Positions 37,101 to 49,828 of a stretch of 64,000 bases of DNA are shown here, piece after piece (position 1 is the first letter of the stretch; every line of letters begins with the position of its first letter). A program made the translations under genes and the position numbers. The notes beneath the pieces were generated by a model that was not told the origin of the DNA, did no database searches, and was given only the letters and a program-made list of their open reading frames with translations. The stretch is from Drosophila pseudoobscura. Its lineage: Eukaryota > Arthropoda > Insecta > Diptera > Drosophilidae. The stretch lies in contig NC_046683.1 in assembly GCF_009870125.1 (NCBI RefSeq), forward strand, positions 930,001-994,000, read 5' to 3'.

Positions 37101-37883
37101 ATTTACTGCCCATCGTAAAGGCGAAAACGAGGCTAAAATGGATTTATGAATGGGCAAAGAGGTAGGGCTGGAAAGAACCCATTAAAATGGGTAATAAACG
37201 AGGGATAAGAAGGAGAGAACAGAGTATGCTCTTCATTGAAATCTTATTTCGCGAACGCGAACTGAGGGGCGATAGCATGCAGGAAAGAATATCGATATAG
37301 GAGATCCATTTTTTGAAGCTCCAAATGTCAGACAAATGTTATCATTGTAATTATTATCTACGAACTACGGAAAACGACCAATGAGTAATACGAAGAGGAA
37401 GATCGATTTTCAGTGAGAGCAAAATTGAGAGAAATTGCGGTCTGCGCGGTCTGCCTAGAGCACGGCATCCATCTTTATACGTTGGATACTGCTGTCCATT
37501 CACTTTGCGTATGTCTTGAAATGACAAAACACAAAACACAAATCACAAATCACACATCACATTTCCAGCTTACATTCGAGGGCCCATTCCTCGGTGTTGG
37601 CGATGGCGTCCCGGATGCGGATCAAATCTCGGTCGCACAGATCGTCGTCGTACACGGGATGATCCTCGTCATCATCGCCAACGCGTTGGCTGCGCGACAC
37701 TTGGCTGGTGGTGGCATTGGCAAGGATGGCCTGGTCGGCGGCCAGAGCGAAGAACTTGTGGGCCATGCTGCCCTCCATTGGCGTGGAGTAGCCGCTGAGG
37801 AGATCGTTGTTCGACCGTTCAGCGGACACCGCCGCAATCAGGAGCAGCGGCAGCGCTGCTGCCAGGACATGGAGACGTCCCAT
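33898..37883 (-). CDS. NRF-6-like (nose resistant to fluoxetine) membrane O-acyltransferase, 759 aa
   Basis: Six coding exons: 37883-37574, 36549-36141, 35697-35624, 35531-35002, 34921-34265, 34197-33898 (2280 bases, all phases fit). Residues 1-21 are a clear signal peptide (MGRLHVLAAALPLLLIAAVSA). Residues about 90-235 are a Cys-containing NRF extracellular domain (WALEFPDTWGRLPMG, YEECV, LGICIPSTC). A transmembrane segment follows (FFSTIVFFMIA, residues about 243-258). Residues about 295-690 are a multi-pass acyltransferase-3 domain with HCLNGLRCFSMMWVVFGHGY, where His 313 is the likely catalytic residue by family analogy. The last 70 residues are Pro/Ala/Ser/Glu-rich and probably cytosolic. 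Family members in worm and fly affect lipid or drug uptake and gut or yolk transport; the substrate is unknown. Several paralogues exist in flies and I cannot name which this is. Confidence 0.92.
34265..34921 (-). CDS. Acyltransferase coding exon 5 (membrane helices)
   Basis: 219 codons, phase 0 to 0. It encodes SWYLAVDTQLYFLSPLFLI, TRIPTWLIGVIFGYFLF and further helices, all typical of the family. Confidence 0.94.
35002..35531 (-). CDS. Acyltransferase coding exon 4 (catalytic core)
   Basis: 530 bases. It encodes the acyltransferase-3 start with the FGHGY His motif, FFFMSGLLMCWG and RYIRLTPVVAVVVLYIMSL. Ends in phase 0 at GTGAGT. Confidence 0.94.
35624..35697 (-). CDS. Acyltransferase coding exon 3 (first TM helix)
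   Basis: A small 74-base exon encoding IIFFSTIVFFMIASSVYDYI, a hydrophobic helix, then a basic turn. The phases (2 in, 1 out) fit both neighbours. Confidence 0.9.
36141..36549 (-). CDS. Acyltransferase coding exon 2 (NRF domain)
   Basis: 409 bases. It encodes most of the extracellular NRF domain with Cys residues in YEECV, GQYC, LGICIPSTC and QTRCKYDAP, probably disulphide-paired. Acceptor TTTGCAG, donor GTAAGTG. Confidence 0.93.
36550..37573 (-). other. First intron of the acyltransferase gene (1.0 kb)
   Basis: GT-AG intron, AT-rich. I see no gene or clear regulatory element in it. Confidence 0.75.
37574..37883 (-). CDS. Acyltransferase coding exon 1 (signal peptide)
   Basis: 310 bases from the ATG at 37881-37883 to a GTAAGC donor. 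It encodes the signal peptide, an acidic stretch (VGDDDEDHPVYDDD) and the start of the NRF domain. The start is the first ATG after a TATA/Inr promoter 98 bases upstream. Confidence 0.92.
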
Positions 37884-37977
37884 AATCCTGTGGGAGTGTG
37901 TGGATCCTGTTTGCGATCTCGTGGAACTGCTGCTCGTACGACTCGACGCGAGCGCGCAGCGTTGCGGAAGGATGGAG

Positions 37978-38015
37978 AACTGAGTGGCGATCGGCGGGAT
38001 CGGTGACTTTTATAG
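37978..38015 (-). promoter_or_regulatory. TATA box plus initiator for the acyltransferase gene
   Basis: On the minus strand CTATAAAAG (38015-38007) lies 33 bases upstream of the A of TCAGTT (38-base span ending 37978, +1 at 37981). This is the standard spacing of a fly TATA/Inr core promoter. The resulting 5' UTR would be 98 bases to the ATG at 37883. A TATA/Inr promoter suggests regulated, tissue-limited expression, unlike the DRE promoter of Ptpmeg2. Confidence 0.75.
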
Positions 38016-40850
38016 GCTATCGATTGGGCGGGGGAGTGGCTGTGGCTGTGGCAGTGGGCAGTGGGAGTGGAGTGGGGGTACTTGAGTCGCCGACACCGGG
38101 CACCAGCACCGGCGATGACCAAGCACCAGCCGCCCCTGGGATCTATAAATATTTCCAACATAGATACAGGTACAGGTAGGGGTAACGGTCTCTCTCTTAG
38201 CCGCACTCCGAACGATAAGACGATAGAACGCGTCTCCTAATCAATTGGCTTGCATTGGCTCCACATTATCAAGGTGCTGTCTTATCTGGTTCTTATTGGC
38301 CTGGCTTGGCGTTTCTCGTGTAGGTCTCCGGTCTCCGGTCTCCGTTCTCCGTTCTCCGGCATGGATTTAGCCGGCGGATTTGGCTGCGCGAACGGACAAA
38401 CGGATGGACGGTCCCTGGCGACCATAAATTCATGTCAAAGCCAAAAATAGTAATCGCCAGATCTCTGGGCCAAGATTGCAGACAGTTCATGCAACGATAA
38501 TGGCAACGGCTCCAACGACCACCGATCCAATGACGGAACCATACCGAGATTTGGTTTAATTAAATTACTGAAAATTTTTGGGACTTTGAACGCGCGAAAC
38601 AGACAATTATCGGATAATTTCGGTTGGCCAGAGATATATTAGCAGATATCGTGATGAGGTAAATCCGATGGTAGTCCACATTCAAGGCCGATATGAAAAG
38701 GAGGTGGGGTTGAGAGGCTTTGGAAGAAGGTAAGGAGGTAGAAGGAGATACTCGTCAGGGAATGTATGATGGAAGGGAATTTTATAGTATGAAAAGTAAT
38801 AGAACGGAATGCTATGGGATAGTAATAGTAATAGCAAAGTAATAGAATGAAGGCGAGGAGAGGATATTTAAATTACTATTTTATAGAAATCTTCAGAAGA
38901 AACATCATACAAATTAACCAATACAAAAGATTAGGGATCTGTAGAGATATGTGGTAGAATGCATATTGAATAGGGGCTTCATAAAATGGAATGGTATGAG
39001 CAAAAATACTCAAGTAGTAATAGTTTAAGATAGGATATAGATGAAACTGATTGTATTCTATACTGAAAGTAGGGGTTGCTTTACATAAAGATATAAAAGT
39101 AAACTATCATTTTATGAAATAGAAAAATAAATTCATTGGAAAATCAATTAATTAAGTGATGAATATTTTACCCCAGAAGCAGAACCCTCATCGAAAAAGA
39201 CTTCTCAAGAATCGTCGATCAGATTCGCAGGAACCCAACAAAAATGATAATAATACTCGGATATTTACCGTATGCATATAGGAAGCGAATAGAGTCGAAT
39301 CAAATCATATCACCCCATTCAGGTGTGGGCTATAAGCAACAACAAAAATCGATAATCAGAGACATTTATTGTATTAGTCAATTGGTGGGGACGGTATCTT
39401 TGATCCGGGCCATCCATCCACTTTGGGAACACTTGGGGCACGGCACTTGCCGCTCCTCCATTAGGGACGAGTGTGAACGGCGTGAGTCGACTATTGGCGT
39501 CGCTGGTATTCGCACATCGATAATTTATGTGACAGTCACTTGAAATCGAGTGCAAAGCTTCAGGAATTCCACTGTCCACTGTCCACTGTCCACTGTCCGA
39601 TACGATTCGCTCTGATCCGATCGGACTATGGATGGATGGTAGTGCCCGGTGGACGGTCTTGTGTCGTGGGAACAACAAAAAGCGACGTTAGCTGGGTGGT
39701 GGGTCCTTCAGTTTTTCCATTTTAATACCCACATCGTGTAGTCAATCTTATCGGAAGATTAACGTGGTTACAGCCTTTAGTTTGGCTATGGTTTTGCTGT
39801 GATTAAGCGGATTCGTTTTGGGATTTACGAGCTCAGGAAATAGCCATAAAGAATTAAGAATGTCTGGTCATCATTTTCACTTCATTCATCTTCACCTTGA
39901 GAATCTTGAGATTAAAGACTAAGAGCAAGAGAGAGAGAAGATAGGGGGGTCTTTCGTGTTTTTATTGTTTTGAAGATAATCACTTGCAAGGTCGCCCCAT
40001 CGATTGATTGCCTCCATTGTTGAATTTTTGAGTTGTGGACTTGACTTGACTGGACTTGCGACCCCCACTGAAGGCATCAGCTGTGCTTCCCTCCTGTGGC
40101 TATCAAAGATCTGATGCGATCCGATCCGATTCGACTCGATTCGACTATTCATCGAGTACATATCGAAACGAACGTCAATTGCGGTAGCACTTGAAACCTA
40201 TGAAAGTGTTTTCGACACATTATTTATAGATGTTTCATATGACGATGGCACGGGTTGATATTGATACTTGATAGTAGTACCGGCAAACGGATAATTCCCA
40301 GGTCTTTATAAACCGTATTGGACTTTGATCTTCAACAGCTGAACAGTGCAGAACAGAACCTCCTCCCGTCTCGTCCCCCGACTTCCGCCTGGTAATATCG
40401 TTTGACGGAGGAAAGTAAGTGAGACCCAAAGTGCAGTAAATCAATTGCCGGCCAGTGAATCACATTGATTACAGCGGTCCTCACCACACTCTTTATAGTG
40501 CTCTCTGTAAATCAGCGAATCGTACGGTTTATTCCTCACCCTCTGTGCCACGGTATCCCTTATCGGATTGTGTCACTTGGATTTGGAATCATATTCGCAT
40601 TCAATCGCCTGCTACTACCATTTTCGTGTGTTCCCTTATCAGAGGGGTGTGGTGTGGGGTGCCGTGCCTTATATAATCTTAATTTAATATTCCGATAGAA
40701 ATCATCCCTGATTGGTGGAATCAGGGGATGAACCACTTAAGTTATACTCCCACCAATCCAACCCGCTATCACGACGCATTATGCAGCAGAGCCCCTCTGT
40801 CTGGTATGGGCCCCTGTATCTTATAAAAAACAAACAGACTTTCTTTCATT
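38016..40850. other. Intergenic between acyltransferase promoter and nej 3' end
   Basis: 2.8 kb without a supportable ORF. AT-rich, with short sequence echoes (GTCTCCGGTCTCC near 38330, CACTGTCCACTGTCC near 39575). It probably holds upstream control elements of the acyltransferase gene. Confidence 0.5.
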
Positions 40851-42639
40851 TTAATTTCATAATTTTTATTTAAATTAATTTATTTTACACTTTCAAGCAA
40901 AGTATTTTTAGTTAATTACAGTGGTGTTTGTTGTTGTTTTTTCGTTTGCTGTGATTTTTTTAGGGGGTACGACATACGACAAAAAATAAGGGGGGAATTA
41001 AATTAAATGTAAGAGATAGAGATTGGTGGAAAAAAATTAGAATAATCATACAATACAAATACAAATATATGCATATATATATATGTATATATATATATGT
41101 ATATATATATATAATAATAATAATTAATCATAATCATCATCGTAATAGTAGTAAAAAAAACGTGTTTATAATTGTATCATGCAATGGATAAATGTATACA
41201 ATATACTTATTTAAGAGGGTGTATTTTTTTCGTTAAAATTAATGAAAAACGGTATCTCATCTCACAAATCATCGTCTTGCTCTATCGCCTAATCGTTTAT
41301 CGTTTTTGTCATCAGTAATCAGCGCATCTCTATTTTACACACAATCAGTTATCAACGGTTCGATCGACTTTCGATCATCATTCATCTTTAATCGCTATAA
41401 TTATTCGTAATCATTATCATCATAATCATTTTGTTAATATTACTCGTACCCATAGTTTTTAGCTGTTTTTCTTTTCTTTTGTTTCTTTTGTTTTGTTGGT
41501 TTTTGTGGTTTTTTCTGTTTTGTTGTTGTCGTGTTAGAACTAGTTTTTACTAAGGCTTGGTTTACACTTGACTTAACTAGGCTTAAACGCTTCTTGCACT
41601 TCTTGCACTCCTTGCATTCCTGCTTCTGCTTTGTTTTTTGTGGTTTTTTTTTTGTTAGGTTTCCCTGTTCTTTCTTTTTGTTTGATATTACATTTTTCAT
41701 ATGCATAGTAATATATAAACGCTGTTTTTAGCAAAGTTTCCATGTTCTAATCATGATCCTGAGGCCTCATTCATTGCATTAGACATTAGACGGAGACACT
41801 CATTCTCATTCTCACACACACATCATATATAATTTACAATCGGTTGATCCTTAACTAATTCCTTGTCATATACGGGTCGCATGCGTTGTTGTTGGTGTAT
41901 GTGTATGTATCTGTATGATCGTATATATACTATATATAACTATGTATGTATAAAGATTTGTATTTATATAGCGTTGTTTGTGTAAACTAAGGCTCTTAGG
42001 GGGCTAGGGGCTAACTCTCGATTCGCGTAATGCTTAATGCGTTTTGTGGTTGCTCTCTATTTCGGTTCATATATAATTGTAATCACAAATAGTTTTGGAA
42101 TATGCTCTCGCTCTCTCGCTATCTTCTACCACCTCTCCTCTCAATCTTCGCCATCGCTTGCCATGCATGAATCGAAAAGAACATCGATTTTTCACTCTCT
42201 CCCACTTTTCTCCCCAGGCTTTGTTCATCGCTGCTGACTGTACTTAAATCGTAAAACGGTTTACAAAATAATAAAAAATAAAACACCTAATAAAAACAGA
42301 AACTGCAAGCTTGTTCTCTCTCTCTCTCTCTCTCTACACTCTACACTTTTTTTTGTTTTTTTTGGTGGCTACTGTGTGTTGTTATTTTTCCTGGCTTTTA
42401 CTTTGTTTTCTTCTGCGGCTCCGCTGCGCCCGCGCACTGTGAGGCTCTCCTCCGTCAAGCGTCAAGCGTCAACGTCAACGCCCACCACGCGGCGACTGCG
42501 CGCGAAGGCAGCGTCATGTTACGGTTCCGTTATCGTAGTCGCAATCGTATTCGTAATCGTTACGTTATCGATTGTTCCATACATTAAAAGTACAAAGGCA
42601 TACGGCGGCAGAGCCCTGTGACTTGAGTATGTTTAAGTA

Positions 42640-42670
<31 letters not shown>

Positions 42671-45600
42671 ACCTTATTCTTTTTTTTTTCTTCGTTTTTT
42701 GCATAATCTTTTTTGTTTTTCGTACTTAATCGCTTTTGTTTTGTTTTTGTTTTCTTTTTACACATATATTAATATATTTACTTTAACAATTAACTTGTTG
42801 GGTTTTTTTGGTGTCTGTTTTTTGATTGTGTGCAGCGCAGCGCGGGTTCGCATTCAGTTGGATGATCATCTTCTACATATCACTCGGATCTGATCTCTCT
42901 GTGTGTGTTTTGTATTTATTTGTTCTTCCTATGATTCTGATTCTGATTCTGTTTCTGATTCTTGACTTGACGGCAGTGGCAGTGGGGCGCAGGAAGCGCA
43001 GGACTCCTCCTTCTACACTCCTCTTTGTCCTCCTCCTCCTCCTCTTCCTCTTTTACTTGTTTCTAGGTTTCTATATTTTCTTTGTAATTTGTTGATACTA
43101 CGCGCGGGTCGTCTACTACGTGGTTTACGAGTTTAAAAAACACACACACAAACTAACTAAAATATATACTATAATCTATATATATATGTATATAGTAGAT
43201 GTATATATATATATATGGGTGTGTGTGTGTATATGTTCCGATATATGTATATATATAAATCTGTATGTATAAACGCTTTTGTGTAGATCTATTTCCTTAT
43301 ATCATATATACTATATATCATATCATAATGCGTTCCCGCTTAGACACTAGGGGAAAATGGATTTTACAAACGGGTTTTCTTCTGCTTATGCGTGTACCGC
43401 TCCGCTCGGGGCGGGCGCGGGGCCACCAACTAGGATAACTACCGATCTACATGTATGTAGTAAATATATGTATGTATATATCTTGTATATAATGTAATGT
43501 ATATATTTACAATAAAGGTTAATGTGTTACTTGCTCGTGGCGCAATTGAAGGCATTTGTTATGCGCATTTTTAAGATTTAATGTACTATAATGCTAGTAT
43601 TTATATTGTACAAAACTCTCTACCTTCCGCTCTCTCTTGCTCTCTTTTTCTCTCAATATATATATATATATATATGTATATATTCGCTTTCACTTCTCTC
43701 ACTGGCTCTCCCTCCTAGTACGTACTTTCTATCGAGTAGTAGTAGCAGTAGTCTTGGGCGGCGGCAACTGGTGTACAAAAAGGAAAAAAAACACAGTTTG
43801 AAAACGAAAAGCGAGTAGCGCAGCGCACGCTCCCTTCTTCTAACACGCTTCTAACATTACAAAAACATTTAAAATCTATTCTAGAATGAAAACCCCTCAT
43901 CGGTTTCGTTCTGTTGCTGAAGATCTGCAGATCTAACGATCTCTTGGCCTTGTCCTACTCGTCATACATATACATATGTGGTATATGCAGTCTATATATA
44001 CATATACCCATGGCTTATTTCTACGTTTTCTAGCATTAATAAATAGCATTCTTCATGACGTGTATCGCATAGTATCGGTATTGGATTCCATTTAAACACT
44101 TTTCTCCTACTCATACTCTCGTTCTTGTCCTACTCGTCTGTTTGTTTTTTGTTTGAGACATCCTGTTGTTTCTTGTTGTTGTTGCTGTTGTTGTTGTTGC
44201 TGGGGAGCTGGTATGTTGATCTCTGCTCCTCCCCTCCCCTCTTCATATTGGCTATCACAATATCAAATACTAGGTTCAAGATCTTTAAAGTATTCTTCTC
44301 TGTCGCATCCACACACCAACTGGGCAGGCGGCACTTTCGTTCTCTGTTGATTTTTTACTGTTTTACTTTTTGCTTATGACTATGTAAATTTTGTCGCTTG
44401 AAATCCATGAAAGGATTGGGATTGCGAGTTGCGGATTGCGGATTGGAACACACACTTGGGACAATCACAAAATGGGGGTACACACGCAACATAAAAGACA
44501 AGACACACACACACACAACATGCAACACATACACGAACATCGATTACGCTTACAAAAAATAAAGAAAAAACACGATCAATTCGTATGAAACAGTTCTGTT
44601 AAAAGCTACAAGGTTTTTTCTTTCCCTTACTTGACGTTACTTTACTTTACTTTACTTTTGTTTTGTTTCGTTTTGTTTCCCTATGTCCTAAGTATCAAAG
44701 TATATATATATATTTGAAGTACTCTAACGGTTTACAAAGCATTGTGTCTATTGCTATTTTGTTGCACATGTTTTGTAATGTTCATGTTCATCCTGATTAA
44801 TCCTCTCCTCTTCTCTCTCTTCTCGTCAACTCTATCCTCCTCCTGTAACATCATCGATTGTTTGTTAGTTTGGTGTTCTCGATTTCATTCATTTGTAAGT
44901 TTTGTATATTTTTTAGTTTAATTTAATTTAAGGTTTTATGTGGCATCGTTTTTGTCTCCTGATTCTGATTTCGTACCCCAGCCCTATCCCTGACCACATT
45001 CGACCCCATACCACCATCCTCATCCTCCTTTCTCCCAAATGGGTGGGTGTCTGGTCTCTGGTCTTTGGAAGTGCTTCCTGGTACTGAGTACTTCTTTCAA
45101 ATATGTAACATCAATTAACTTAGGGAAGAGTTTCCTCGGGCCTTGGGCTGGGGTGATTGCTGTTCATTGTTTTTTATGTGTGTTACTTCTCTTTAGTTTC
45201 AGTTTTAGTATTAGGCTAATTTGATTTTCGATTCGATTGGTATAAAAATATGTATTGTATGTATTCTACTCTCGCTATTCCCAAAATTGGAAGCTCCTAT
45301 AAGGAGCACGTTTATATAACTGCCTATCCGTTCGGATCGCCAACCAAACACACAGTTCTCGGATGCACATTATGGTGTTTGGTGTATGGTGTATGGTGAC
45401 ATGGGTGTGGGTGATGCTTGGGGTGATTCAGATTTCTGATTTCTAATTTCCGATTCTGATTCTATCTGATAGTCGCCTGATTCAAATGTGGGGTTGTGGC
45501 TCTCTATTGCTCAATTGCTTAATAATAGTCTACTATGTACTTCTCATCCGTTATTTCCATCACACTATATATATACTATGCTCTATACTCTATACTCTAT

Positions 45601-46359
45601 ATTGTATATTGTATGTAGGTACAAAAAAATTAAACATTTTAGCCACATCTTTTTTTATCGAATATCAGAATTTCAATCAAATTTACGATTACACTGGATT
45701 TCATTTCATTTCTATATTTCGCATTGCAGATAGCAAGGTTTTTGCTTTTAATTTAAATTTAAATTTTACTTTTTTTTGTTTTTTCAAATAAATATATTGT
45801 TTTGCTGTAACCGTCGTAAGTGTAGCTGTAGCGTGTCTTTCTTTTCTTTTTTTCTTTTTTGTGGTACAAAAATTATCTTAAATATAAGTTCACTAACGGG
45901 CAATGATGGGGGGGAAACGTTAGACGTTCGGAAGGGGGCTGTTGGGTAGGGCTTACATCATCGACTATGTGCCAGTCTGCATTCGTCCTTTCTCTTCTTT
46001 TCTTTTCTTTCCTTTTGCTTTTGCTTTAATGTTGCTGTTGCAAGTGTTGCTCTTGCTGTTAACTGTTGCAAATGAGGTTGTGCTCTCTCTCCTTCCTTTC
46101 TTCTCTCTCCCTCTCCCTCTCACTCTCTCTCCCTGCTACTCTGTTACTCTGCTTGCTCTCTCATTCATGAATGGGACATAAATATGGGGGAAATATGCCT
46201 GTGTGCGTGTCTGTGGGGTCTATTTGTTGGCTTGTCTTTGTGATGTGTGTGTCTGTGTGTGTGCGTATTGGGTGGAGAAGGGGGAGAAATATATATAGTA
46301 GTGTACATATATAAGAAGATATTTTCATGTATATGCGTGTGTGTGTGTGCGCGTGTGTG

Positions 46360-46411
<52 letters not shown>

Positions 46412-47143
46412 AAGGGGTATTAGTGCCATAGGTGGTTTATAATGCCATAGTAACGTGTATGTATGATCTATTTAAATCTAGTCGTATTACACTATATAAA
46501 AAATGAAGGGATCATAATCGAATTAATAATCGATAATTTCTAATCATAACTGTAATCGTAACTGTAATGCATTTGCGTTTCCTCATTTGTTCAAATGTTG
46601 TCCTAAGCCTAAAAATAATCCGTGTGTGTGGAGCGTGTGGAGGTGTACGAAAATACCCAACCATCCACCAACAGCAGCAGGAGCAAGAGCATCTGCATCG
46701 CCTTTCCCTCCCTCTACACTCCTCCATCACTTCTCTACTCTCCGGCTACTCTCCTCTCTCCTGCTATACATCGAGGGACTGCTGCTGGCTACCGGCTACC
46801 GGCTGCTGCTGGTTGCTGTGGGACGCATCTTAATCTTATAAGTACATGATAATTGTGATAGTAGAAAAGAGTAAAAGTTTAAAAAAGAATTTAACAATAC
46901 GATTAACACAGTGTGATCCCTGGCTCTGGCTCTGGCTCTGCTGCATTCGCTGCTGGATTCTCTGCTGGATGTCTCAAATCGCTGTCTCTGTCGCTACCAT
47001 CAGAAGTAGTGCGGCGACTGTCCGTTGTAGCGATAGTTGACAATATCATGGCCGATGTTCGTGATGTTACTGCTGTTGATGTGGCCACCACTGTGGTTGC
47101 TGCTGTTGTGGTTGAGGAGGGAGTGGCCAATGTTGCTGCTGCA
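40851..47143 (-). other. nej: Probable long 3' UTR of nej
   Basis: The stretch is AT-rich with long A tracts in the sense of nej, TA/TG microsatellites (46365-46400 and others) and no coding look. The gene-strand AATAAA hexamers at 40865-40870 and 40879-40884 mark a plausible far end; nearer ends are possible. A Pumilio-type site TGTAAATA lies at 43504-43511 on the gene strand. Confidence 0.35.
46365..46400. repeat. (TA)n microsatellite
   Basis: About eighteen AT/TA units followed by GTAT tetramers. Lies in the probable nej 3' UTR. Confidence 0.9.
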
Positions 47144-48061
47144 CTAGAGCCGCTCCACAAATTTCGTTAGCTGATCAGAGGCATCGGGTAGGGCTCCGCC
47201 GGCATTGCCGACATTTAAGTTGCCAACGTTTACGCCCACACCGACGCCAACGCCGACGCCTACGCCCACACCGACGTCCTGGGGGACACCGGGTAGCGGT
47301 GACTGGTGGTGCATCCCGTGGTTGTGCATGCCGTCGTGTGGGCCCTGAGGTGCTGGCGAGTGGCTGCTCATGACGTGGTGGGGCGAGGGTTGGGCCCGCG
47401 GCGAGGCGGATGGCCCCGCGCGTGGCGACGGCGCTGAGCGGGGCGAAGGCGTCGGCTGCGGCGAGCGGATGGGCGGAGAGGAGCGCGCGGACTGCATTAG
47501 CTGCTGTTGGAGGGAGTGCGGCGTGGGGGGTCCCATCACCTGGGAGCCAGGACCTCCTCCAGGACCCACAACGGCGGGATTCTGCTGGGCATTCGGGGCA
47601 TTTGGCATCGACACCTGTTGCATCATCTGCTGCTGAAGGGGTTGTTGCTGCTGTTGCTGCATACCCGGCGGCAACACGCCCATCTGCTGCTGCTGATGCT
47701 GCTGCTGGCCGGGCCCTGGCTTCACGCCCACTCCCACTCCGACTCCCACACCGGCTCCGCCTTGGCCCTGCTGCAGGATGTTGGACGCTGCCGCCACCAC
47801 AGCCGCATTCGCCATTGAGTACTGATCCGCTCCGGGGCCACCTGAGCCTCCGCCGCCGCCCCCAGCCACACCGCCAGGCACTCCCACGGCTCCTGCCCCG
47901 CCGCCAGCATTAAAGTTGCCCGCTCCGCCGCCGCCCGGGAACTGCTGCTGCTGCTGGCCCACCGCTCCGCCCATGTGCGGGCCGCGCTGCCGTTGCGAAT
48001 AGGGAGGCGGGTATTGGTTCATTGGCACGTAGCGCATCTTGTTCCAGTTCTGGTTCGGCAC
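47144..48061 (-). CDS. nej: nej coding exon 13 (C-terminus)
   Basis: 306 codons including the stop. It begins [21 protein letters not shown] Ser-Pro-Arg-rich tract ([20 protein letters not shown]) and a Gly-Val dipeptide run follow, and it ends QLTKFVERL. Confidence 0.95.
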   Translation of the reverse strand: MPNQNWNKMRYVPMNQYPPPYSQRQRGPHMGGAVGQQQQQFPGGGGAGNFNAGGGAGAVGVPGGVAGGGGGGSGGPGADQYSMANAAVVAAASNILQQGQGGAGVGVGVGVGVKPGPGQQQHQQQQMGVLPPGMQQQQQQPLQQQMMQQVSMPNAPNAQQNPAVVGPGGGPGSQVMGPPTPHSLQQQLMQSARSSPPIRSPQPTPSPRSAPSPRAGPSASPRAQPSPHHVMSSHSPAPQGPHDGMHNHGMHHQSPLPGVPQDVGVGVGVGVGVGVGVNVGNLNVGNAGGALPDASDQLTKFVERL

Positions 48062-49793
48062 CTAGACGAGACGGACAGTATATGTGAGCATTCGATCTTA
48101 TTTGGGCAGGCATTTGGGCATTTCGCGAAAAAAAAAATCTTAGTAGCTGCGGGAACGGCCCATAGAAGGGATACGGATACCCGATACTCAGAAGCAGTGC
48201 CTGCATCGACCCTCAAAGGGAGAAAGTCATTTACTTGAAACGGGGATGGATCTACGGCAATCTTCGGATGAGATCACTGTATGAACAGACTTCCGAATCG
48301 ATTCGGTGGGACTCGGCATCACAGTGGAGCTGTGATCCTATGAATACAGTGGAGTCATGCATGGCTCCACTTTGGACATTCAGAAAAACAGAGGGAACAT
48401 ACACACGTCTAGGATAATAACTTTACATCTGGAGTATCGGGTATTACCCATCGGGTGGTTCAACTGTTCAACATTCTACTGTCTTTGGGAATGGTTCGCC
48501 CCTGCAGAAGGGATTCTTGTGTCCAGGAATGAGTGAATGAGGGAAGGACTCTTCTGCAAGGGCGTTGGTCCTTCCAAATAAAAATATAAAAACATAAAAA
48601 CATAATATATAAAATAAAATAGTAATGCCTCTGGTCCTTCCCATGCTTCACGACATCATCCTCCCTCGGCCGATTTTGAGAATTGAATTTCAACTTCAGG
48701 ATATTCGCTTTCCGGTTACTGAGCTCTTCGAAGGGGTTTGATCTTGAATTTTGCTCCGGAGTGGGTTTTGAGTTTAAATTTTGAAATTTGTTTAAATGTT
48801 TTTTTGGGTTGTGGTCTAAGTGTTTTCTGGATATGTTCTAGCCTTTTTTGAGAGGTGTTTCTAATCGCTGTAATCCGCGGTCTCATTAGAGTGACCTCAG
48901 TGACCATCTATAGCATCGGGATATGGGATAATGCATAGTTTTAATGAATGTAAGGGTTTTTGTTATGTTGAAATGTTGTATGGTAAGTGGGATAAATCGA
49001 AACAAGCGAGGATCTTGTGGGTTCAAGGATCAGTGGGTGAATGGAACGTCAGGATCGCATGGCACTAGATTGCTTGCTTGCTTCTCTCGTATGGCATTGG
49101 AATGGGGTTTGTTTGCTCAAGGAGATTCTTAAAAGCCTTTGACTTAATTTTGTGGCTTCTTCTGCTCTATCTGCTGGTTGTATGCCGCTCATTTGCCGCG
49201 TTCAGATTTACTTGTACTTGGCGCTGGAGGATATATATGCCAGCAGTGTGCTCTTCTCCTGCCCTCTGAGCCCCTGCAGGCCAAACGCCGCATTGATAGA
49301 GAATTCCATGGCTGAGAATATCTCATAGATATATACATTCGCAATGCTGATCTGTTTATCCGTGGGATGGAGGATGGAGGATGGGGGTGTGGGTAGGTGG
49401 TTATAGGTTACAGGTTCTTATAGTAACAGTAAAAAACATGGAAGCAAACTACAAGCCACACACAAAAACAGGATGCATGTCTAATTCTATTCGACTGAAG
49501 CGTCTTCTACTTGCCACTTGCCACTTGCACTGGCTCGGCTTCCACTTACCATTCCTCCCTGAGAGGTGACGCCCGGTGGCAGGTTCTGGAGCATCATTTG
49601 GGCAGAGTTCTGCTGCTGCATATTGGGCATCCGCTGGTGGGGTGCACCCGGCTGCATCAGATTCACTTGCTGCTGCTGCTGGTTGGGATTTATCTGCTGT
49701 TGCTGGGGGCCGCCCGCCTGCTGCTGCTGCTGCTGGTTCATCATGTGCTGCATCTGCTGCTGTTGCATGACCTGCTGTTGTTGCTGTTGCTGT

Positions 49794-49828
<35 letters not shown>

